Assembly (NCBI GenBank): GCA_022606135.1
Contig: JABYQN010000006.1
Span: 1,054,001 to 1,118,000, forward strand
Length of the DNA stretch: 64,000 bases
Direction: 5' to 3'
Origin: Fomes fomentarius
Taxonomy: Eukaryota; Basidiomycota; Agaricomycetes; Polyporales; Polyporaceae
Both the position numbers and the translations under genes were made by a program. Below are positions 57,840 to 64,000 of the stretch, one piece after another. The notes under the pieces are model-generated. The model was given only the letters and a program-made list of their open reading frames with translations, was not told the origin of the DNA and searched no databases. Each line of letters starts with the position of its first letter. Position 1 is the first letter of the stretch.

Positions 57840-59921
57840 ATGGGACAACGACACCAAGTCTTTCTCATTGCCCGAGTGCGACCGCACGGCGTGCCACCCG
57901 ACCACCCCGGCAATCGTCGGTGTATCGCGGCCTTTCACCACCAGTGGTGTTACGGAACCTTGCCGTTGCGCGCGATGCGTCGCCTGATCAGCCTGATCAG
58001 CCAGCCAGAAACCGCCGCTGTTGTCAGGGCAGAAATACGTGCCATCGACGGGAAGTATGGGGATACCGAGGCGTATGAGCCACGCATCCCAGCTGTGCCG
58101 TGTCCCTACTCTGCCTCGTTGCTTGGGGTTGCGTGGACAACCGATCTTGACTCCAAGCATGAAATGTATACCAGTGGTACTACTTTGGAGCATGCTCTCC
58201 TGCAAGCATATATGGGTTGTTGGGACGGAGGTGAGCTAGTGTTTACGTGCCAGTCTCAGCTCGCACATGCTCACAACCGGATGGCACAGATAACAATGAC
58301 GGTATTTCCGTCTTAGACGTCACAGACCCCGAGAAGCCGGCATACTGCTTTTGCCAAGACCAAACGCCTCTCGACGCCCGTGGTTATCTGGGCGGTTACT
58401 ATCGAGAAGTCCCACGCAAGCAATACCCGGGTCCCTCCGAGTTAGGAGGAGAAGATGACGAAGCAGAAGAGGAAGAGGAAGAAGAGGAGGAGGAGGAAGA
58501 AGAAGGTGGTAAGTCGAAAAAGCAATACAATATGTACGATCGACCAACTCTCCCTTGCATCAGGTCAAGGGCGCAAATCCCAGTTCCGGAAGGATCTGCT
58601 GGACCTAGTGGCTAGCCTGGAGGGCGTCCCCATCCTCACTGCGAGCCTATTGCGTGAAGCCTGGCCGGACGAGCCTTTCGAGGAGCCGCGCCTGGCAAAT
58701 AAGGAGGGCGAGGCGAATCGGGCTGAAACTGGCGACGAGAAGCTCTCTAGTCTTACAGACATGGCTCTGAGCATCGCAGTCAAGCACTCCATCGAGAGCG
58801 GGGATACTGCTGAGATCGAAAAGCACCTTTGGCTTCCCGGAAAGGCGTCGCTAGTCAAAGCTGCGCTGCGTAGCAGCGAGAGCTTCACCCAAGGCGCTGT
58901 TCATTTGCTCTCCATGGCGCTCGCCGAGCTGAAGGAGAAGACTCGGGTTGATCTTTCGGGTTTTCAGATATCCGGTCCCCAGGTTGTGGACGTCCTCTCC
59001 GCTCTCGACGAAGTGGAATCCCTTGACCTGTCATACAACAATGTCGTCGCAGCCGAAGACATACCCAACATCCTTGCTGCCACGCCGACTGTCCGCCGTC
59101 TGACGTTGATGGAGTGTCCGTCAGTCGAGGATGTGCGCCTTCTTGAACTCGTCCAGACCCAACCTGCCGCCTTCAGAAACCTCGAGGGGATATTACATCC
59201 CGCATTCCTTACCATCCGTAAACCAGAGCCATATCCGGCCGCCTTCACGTATGTGACTGTCGGGTATAGTGGGAAGATTGCATGCGCCTCTATCCCATTC
59301 TTCACCCCTGCACAAGTCGTCCAAGCGTTGACAGACGTCATCCCCTGGAGGTCTGGGTCCACCAAGATGTTCATGATCGAAATCGGTCTTCCCCTCGTGG
59401 GGTGCGCCGCGTTCCACGGCGGTGTCCGCCGGCCCGGGCAGTCATTCAACGAGCGCACCGTTGTGTCTGTACCATTGCTCACGCCGAAGATTCCGCGTGC
59501 ACAGAAGGAGCTCTGGACATTTTATGCTGCACCGAAGGATACCGTCGCCCGTTCCAAGACACAGATTGGTTGGGGCTTCATCCGCTACGTTCCCGCAGAC
59601 ACGTCCGGCGACACTGCTCCGATTCGGACCCGGGTCCACATAGGGTATGACGGCAAGCCCGGGGAAGAAGTTCTAGACAGATCCTTAGGCTATCAGGGGA
59701 CCGTCTACGATTTGCAGGGCTTTTTGGAACATATGCGGGCGGAGAAGCGGCCAATGCCCACGGACGAGGCAGTGGAGAAGTTGCAGGAGATCCTGTTCCG
59801 GAAGAGTGAGAACGGGGAGTATATCTGCCCTTTCATGGGGGATGGGGCGAACGTTCAAAACCTGGAAGGCAGTTCGCATCATGTCTACGGCGAGAGGTAC
59901 CAGGACTTCTTCGCACTTTGA
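57840..59921 (+). CDS. LRR-containing conserved protein, unknown function
   Basis: A type I know from mushroom genomes without assigned function. ATG 57840 opens MGQRHQVFLIARVRPHGVPP, followed by a helical N-terminal region (HHQWCYGTLPLRAMRRLISL). Introns remove 58231-58290 and a stretch after the Glu run (58507 to about 58563). After GISVLDVTDPEKPAYCFCQD comes a run of about 16 Glu codons (58467-58502). The central part has leucine-rich-repeat phrasing: KTRVDLSGFQISGPQVVDVL, VESLDLSYNNVVAAEDIPNI, PTVRRLTLMECPSVED. The C-terminus is beta-rich (KIACASIPFFTPAQVVQ, FHGGVRRPGQSF). The in-frame ATG at 57759 would add 27 residues but lies before the repeated leader. Confidence 0.82.
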
Positions 59922-60428
59922 ACTTTCCGGGTGATTTTGCACCGTCAGTCACCCTGATTCCATTAGGTGCTCGAGTTACCTGTCTGAAGCTTCGATATCT
60001 CTTCAATGTCCTTCTGCATACACGAACCCAAATACAGTTTTCTTGAACTTCGTGCATTGTGTTGTGAAAAAAAATACCGAACCCCGGGATGTGTGGCCTG
60101 CCCTCCCCACTACTAAGTACCAGCTGTGTTCCTCTCGAATGACATCTAGTCGCTAGCATCGGTTCGGGTATACAAACGTATCCAGCATCTTCCCCCTCAG
60201 GAGCAACCCGTATTCACAGGAATGCCAACGATCGCTATTAACGTTGTTCGATTGCGTTGTAGCCCAGTCGTCTCGCTTCAGCAACTGTGCCATTATATGC
60301 GTGTCGAGATATCATGATAGTAATACAGACAGAGAGCATTCATAAGTAACTACACCTGTCCGAGGGTCCGATTATCTGCTTTTAATTGCCTACATGGGAT
60401 ACAGCTTGCGAAAAGCCATAGCGTCCGT
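59922..60428. other. Convergent intergenic gap
   Basis: About 500 bp between two converging stop codons; no gene recognised. Confidence 0.4.
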
Positions 60429-61621
60429 TCAGAGGGTGAGGCAGACCAGCGCGTACGTCAGGATCCAGAGTAGTGATAGAATGCCGGCTTCACTGGCGCT
60501 GCTTGAAGGTACTGAATTGGTGCCAAAACCGCCATGTACAACACCTGGTTGGTAGCTGGAGTTCACTGCGGGTGCGACTGCGCCGGTATACTGCTCCCCG
60601 AGCGCGTTGATGTTCCCTTGCGAGCTCATGAGGGCATTCGCCTGGCCAATCCGTCAGCAATCGTCTTCTTCTGCTCAGTACCTCACAGCAAGACAAATCC
60701 CACCTCGTTCACACCCTGCATATTCTCCATCGCTCCAAACCAGGCGTACCGCTCCAGCCATTCGGTGTTGTCCATGAACTCCTGCGTCGCGTTCATGAAG
60801 TTCACGACGTCCTGTTGAGAGCATTGTGCGTTTGCATCGTTGAAGTTCTGGTCCCGCCACCGGACGTCAGCCCCTTACTCAAGCTTGGACATACTGCAGA
60901 CGCACCTGGCACGCCCACTCAGTGACCCATACGGGGCGCTGGAATGTATTATGGTAGTCCGTCAAGTACTCCATGAACTGCGTCGAGTTGATGTCGTAAT
61001 AGTGCACCGCGATGAAGTCAACGCTGCACCCGCTCTGGCACGCGCCGAGCCAATCAAGCAACCACTGTTTGCCCTTTGGCGACGAGCTCGGTGCTGGAGA
61101 GCCCAGGCGGACGCCCTGCGCCTTCAGCGGTTCGATGTGTGCCTTCCAGAGTGCGGCGCCATCGGCTGGGGAGATGTCTGACTGGCCTGCGATTTCCGGC
61201 TCGTTGAAGCCGAGGGCGTGTGTGACGTTCAGGGAGGAGAGGGTGTCGTTGATGGTTGAATCCCATTGCGCGACCTGGCGGGAACCCCAGAGCATCGGGA
61301 CGAACTCGATGTTCGCTTTAGCAGGGGATGGGCCCCATGTGTAGTACCTGCGATACGATCAATAACTCATGTGTACATTACTTTGGGCTATGTGGAGACG
61401 ATGACGCACCATTGAACCTTGCCGGTAGAGAGGTACTGGCCCATGTCAACGTAGTTCCCATTGGGCCATGGTAGGCCAGCCTTACTAGTATTCGTGACCA
61501 CACGAACATCAGTAGGTTGGGTATCGAGCAGCGCGTGTGCAGCCACGCGCCAAGGAGAACGCATGACGAATAAGAGTAGGGTAATCATGCGGTAGGGCGT
61601 CATGAATCGTAATCCAGTCAT
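60429..61621 (-). CDS. GH128 glycoside hydrolase, GPI-anchored type
   Basis: The GH128 family cleaves beta-1,3-glucan; fungal members often act on their own cell wall. The N-terminal signal is MITLLLFVMRSPWRVAAHA within the first 30 residues (three in-frame ATGs, 61621 to 61588). Catalytic core: AGLPWPNGNYVDMGQY, KVQW|YYTWGPSPAKANIEFVPML, WGSRQVAQWD, ALGFNEPEIAGQSDIS (proton-donor Glu in NEP), VDFIAVHYYDINSTQFMEYL, RPVWVTEWACQ (nucleophile Glu), then NFNDANAQCSQQDVVNFMNA, WLERYAWFGAM. The Ser/Val/Ala-rich end finishes with a hydrophobic tail (AGILSLLWILTYALVCLTL), as for a GPI signal. Three short introns. Confidence 0.93.
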
Positions 61622-62071
61622 AAGAAGTCGAGAAGGATTGGTATCTGGTACAAGATTGAGACGGCCTGATCAGCAGAGTGTGCTTTATGTAGGGGAGCAT
61701 TTGGTGGAGTTGTGTCAAGCAATGGGGGTGGAGGCGTGGTTTGGGTGGACTTTGGTGGAGCGAGGGATGTGCTCCGTTGTGGTGCGCAAGGACGCCTGCC
61801 GGCACAAACGATGAACGTACCAATACTCGCGTATCACTAGCTCGCCAATTACCCTTATGTAGCGTAGCGAGTGAAAGCAATAATACATTGGCGAAGTAAT
61901 ATGAGTAGATAGAGAGTACCTGCATTGGGGTTTTCAGTGCCATCTCCAGAGATGATAGTAGTAGGACGTACACATAACCAAGACTATGACACGAGGACCA
62001 TGTATTTCCCACCTGCATGTAGGCTCATACCGTGCAGGTCAGACCAGGCGCGACATGAGAGGGCGCTCAGA
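61622..62071. other. GH128 promoter / COA5 3' end
   Basis: 450 bp, no gene recognised. Confidence 0.4.
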
Positions 62072-62398
62072 TCATGCTGAGGCCGATGCCGTCTGCTCTT
62101 GCGACTTTGGTGGAGGTGGTGGTAAGTCCACATTATTACCCCGGAACCTTTTCCTCATATCAAGCTGTTCGGAAACAAATGCGATGAGCCAGAGAATTGA
62201 GTAGAAGCAACTCAAGTGAGTCACCATGCCCCGTTTGCACTCGAAAGTTGCCTGTCGGAGCGCCTTGCATGACTCCGGAAGCTCGTTCGTATGATCGCGC
62301 AGACACTCTGATGGGAGGTGTCCTTGCTTGAGGACACAATCAGAATGAAGGAGGCAGTCCTTCAGTGCAGAGAGGAGGTGCGAGCAGGAGGAGGACAT
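62072..62398 (-). CDS. PET191: PET191/COA5 cytochrome c oxidase assembly factor
   Basis: A small twin-cysteine protein needed to build complex IV, in the mitochondrial intermembrane space. Two exons (62398-62225, 62164-62072) give 88 residues. Cysteines lie in MSSSCSHLLSALKDCLLHSD, CVLKQGHLPSECLRDH, PESCKALRQATFECKRGM, as in the CX9C-type family. GM|LDMRKRFRGNN is the conserved end before a Pro-rich tail. ATG 62398 is the first residue of the family's MSSSC start. It faces IBA57 with 113 bp between ATGs. Confidence 0.95.
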   Translation of the reverse strand: MSSSCSHLLSALKDCLLHSDCVLKQGHLPSECLRDHTNELPESCKALRQATFECKRGMVTHLSCFYSILWLIAFVSEQLDMRKRFRGNNVDLPPPPPKSQEQTASASA

Positions 62399-62511
62399 GG
62401 TCGACGCCGGAGGCAAGGAACGCGGTCCGAGAGCGCCGACACCGCAACGCAACTTGGCCCGCGTCGTCGGACAGTGCTCACTCAGCTTCAACGAGCTTGT
62501 CTTTCAATACC
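62399..62511. promoter_or_regulatory. Shared divergent promoter, COA5 / IBA57
   Basis: Only 113 bp separate the two start codons, the shortest divergent gap in the window. It must hold both 5' leaders. No TATA motif is seen. Confidence 0.6.
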
Positions 62512-63829
62512 ATGCCGCTGCCCCCTCTTCTACGCTCACTAGTTCGAAGCACGCCCACTATCGCGCCTGTCCCGCGAAGAGCGCTGATCTCTGTCACTGG
62601 CTCGCAAGCTGCTGAGTTCCTCAATGGCTTGACTGCCGCCTCCGTCCCGGGCCATCCAAACAGTCACTTCTACTCCGCGTTCTTGCACGCCCAGGTACGC
62701 TCGCGCGAGATTTACCATACAATCTGACTTCATTTCATGCACTAGGGTCGGGTACTCCACGATATCTTCATATGGGCTCACACTACATCGGCCGGAAAGA
62801 AGGGTTACCTCGTCGAATACGATGCTCAGCCATCCGAAGCCCCGGATATGCTCCCCATGCTGAAGCGCCACGTCCTACGCTCGAAAGTGAAGCTTCGAGA
62901 TGTCACAGAAGAGTATGATGTCTGGACAGCTTGGGGTTCCGAGAACGAGAAGTGCTGGGACACTGAGAGGAAGTGGGACTTTGCGCGGAGCGGCGTTATC
63001 GAACCAGCCTGGGACAAGGATGGAGAATGGCCATGGGGATCCGCTGAAGGCGTGCTTAGAGATCGAAGGGCTGCCGGAATGGGTCGCAGGCTGTTAGTGC
63101 CCAAGGGAGACCGTCGTAAGTAGTCTGCCGCGATACTCGAGTCTGGTACGCTTCACGGTCCACAGCGCAGCAAGCATCAAGCTACGACGTCGCCTCCTCC
63201 GACGCCTATCTACTGCACCGCATCCTGCATGGTGTGCCAGAAGGCTCTACCGACATCCCCCAACGCAGGCTTTTCCCATGGACTCTAATATTGACGTCAT
63301 GGGCGGACGTGAGTGCCCCGCTCCTTGCCCGTGTTGCCCGACTAAAGAGTTGTCACGCAGTTGACTTCAGAAAAGGATGCTATGTGGGGCAAGAGTTGAC
63401 AGTGCGCACATATCACACAGGGCAGCTACGAAAACGGATACTCCCTGTTGTTCTCCACAAGCCAGCCCTGAGGTGAGTCTTGAACTCTGCACGCACTGCG
63501 TTCACGCTCGGTGCTGATGACTACACAGAGTATCGGAAGCCGACCATCTACCTCAGGATGGTCCTGTTATCCCACCCCAGACTGACATCCGTCTACAACT
63601 ATTGCAAAGCGAACATGACAACACACCAAAACCACGGCCACGAGGAACGGGAAAGTTGTTAAGCTCAACCCAGGGTGTGGGTCTCGCGCTCTTGCGTCTC
63701 GAGCAAGTGGAAGCTTTTGAGCAGGATAAAGCCAGATTCACGTTGACCTCCACAGAGGGGCAAGAATGGGGTGTGACACCATACTGGCCAGACTGGTGGC
63801 CTCAACGTCCACCCGAGGAATCTGAGTAG
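62512..63829 (+). CDS. IBA57: IBA57 iron-sulfur cluster assembly factor
   Basis: Iba57 acts with Isa1/Isa2 to make [4Fe-4S] clusters in mitochondria; it has the folate-binding GcvT-like fold. The N-terminus MPLPPLLRSLVRSTPTIAPV, basic without acids, is a presequence. RRALISVTGSQAAEFLNGLT, AFLHAQ|GRVLHDIFIWAH, LPMLKRHVLRSKVKLRDV follow. After several introns, QQASSYDVASSDAYLLHRI, HGVPEGSTDIPQ, AFPMDSNIDVM and the signature VDFRKGCYVGQELTVRTYHT appear. The end is GVGLALLRLEQVEAF ... VTPYWPDWWPQRPPEE. The KGCYVGQE motif marks the family. Confidence 0.93.
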
Positions 63830-63880
63830 CATGCTGTTGGGGTATTGTATATCATTGTCCCTGCGAGGTCGATTACAATA

Positions 63881-64000
63881 TCATGTACTGGTGCTCGGTG
63901 GTGCTTCGACAATGACGGTAGTGAATACGTAGTCGCCGTCGTGGCTCACAGACGCATGGATCTTCCCCATCAGCTGGTTGTGACTATGCAGACCGGGGTG
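63881..64000 (-). CDS. C-terminal end of an unknown gene, cut by the window edge
   Basis: On the minus strand the frame reads HPGLHSHNQLMGKIHASVSH, then DGDYVFTTVIVEAPPSTST and TGA at 63883-63881. Composition looks coding, and the position 52 bp after the IBA57 stop fits a convergent neighbour. The family is not recognised from 39 residues. Confidence 0.4.
   Translation of the reverse strand, partial: HPGLHSHNQLMGKIHASVSHDGDYVFTTVIVEAPPSTST

Overview
The window looks like nuclear DNA of a mushroom-forming basidiomycete (Agaricomycetes). The evidence is dense genes on both strands, coding regions cut by many introns of about 50-65 bp with GT...AG ends and CTRAC-type branch sites, long Ser/Pro-rich disordered segments, and several protein types I know mainly from this group. 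I placed it from protein content and gene architecture only and cannot name a species.

Layout. 1-4.1 kb: the 5' part of SSU72 (-), a 2.4 kb stretch with no supportable gene, and a short-chain dehydrogenase (-). 4.5-10.5 kb: mitochondrial release factor 1 (-) back to back with an unknown conserved protein (+), then a small membrane protein (-) back to back with a Faf1/C1orf131-like 40S assembly factor (+). 10.9-20.5 kb: an unknown disordered protein (-), a ZNRD2-like zinc-ribbon protein (-), an unknown protein (-) and an EDEM-type GH47 mannosidase-like protein (+). The divergent promoter region between the last pair of flanking genes exists twice here. 20.7-28.7 kb: APRT (-), ribosomal protein eS1 (-), ATG10 (+), acetyl-CoA acetyltransferase (+), and an allantoate-permease-type MFS transporter (+). 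29.6-36.8 kb: a MYND protein (-), a Cdt2-like WD40 protein (+), ARL1 (-), a WKF/C7orf50-like protein (+). 37-46 kb: 5-aminolevulinate synthase, acetylornithine aminotransferase, CWC21 and riboflavin kinase (all -), then TAF8 (+). 46-57 kb: a 4.5-Myb-repeat SNAPC4-like protein (-), TMEM208/SND2 (+), a Cys-rich type I membrane protein (-), a Sfr1/Mei5-like recombination protein (+), an IME4/METTL3 m6A methyltransferase (-). 57.8-64 kb: an LRR-containing unknown (+), a GH128 glucanase (-), PET191/COA5 (-), IBA57 (+), and the tail of one more gene (-).

The genes are ordinary housekeeping genes, often arranged as head-to-head pairs separated by 100-300 bp. Many proteins act in mitochondria (RF1, ALAS, ARG8, COA5, IBA57, probably one acetyl-CoA acetyltransferase form) or in gene expression (SSU72, TAF8, SNAPC4-like, CWC21, IME4, eS1, Faf1-like). 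I see no biosynthetic cluster, intact transposon, tRNA, rRNA or CRISPR array.

The most interesting signals are a duplicated bidirectional promoter in which each copy kept a different flanking gene (14.6-15.1 and 16.6-17.3 kb), and an acetyl-CoA acetyltransferase with two TATA boxes and two in-frame ATGs that bracket a mitochondrial-type presequence. Also notable are an 880 bp intron in ARG8 and a GC-AG intron in the ZNRD2-like gene. Exon boundaries were placed by eye from reading frame, splice signals and family conservation.
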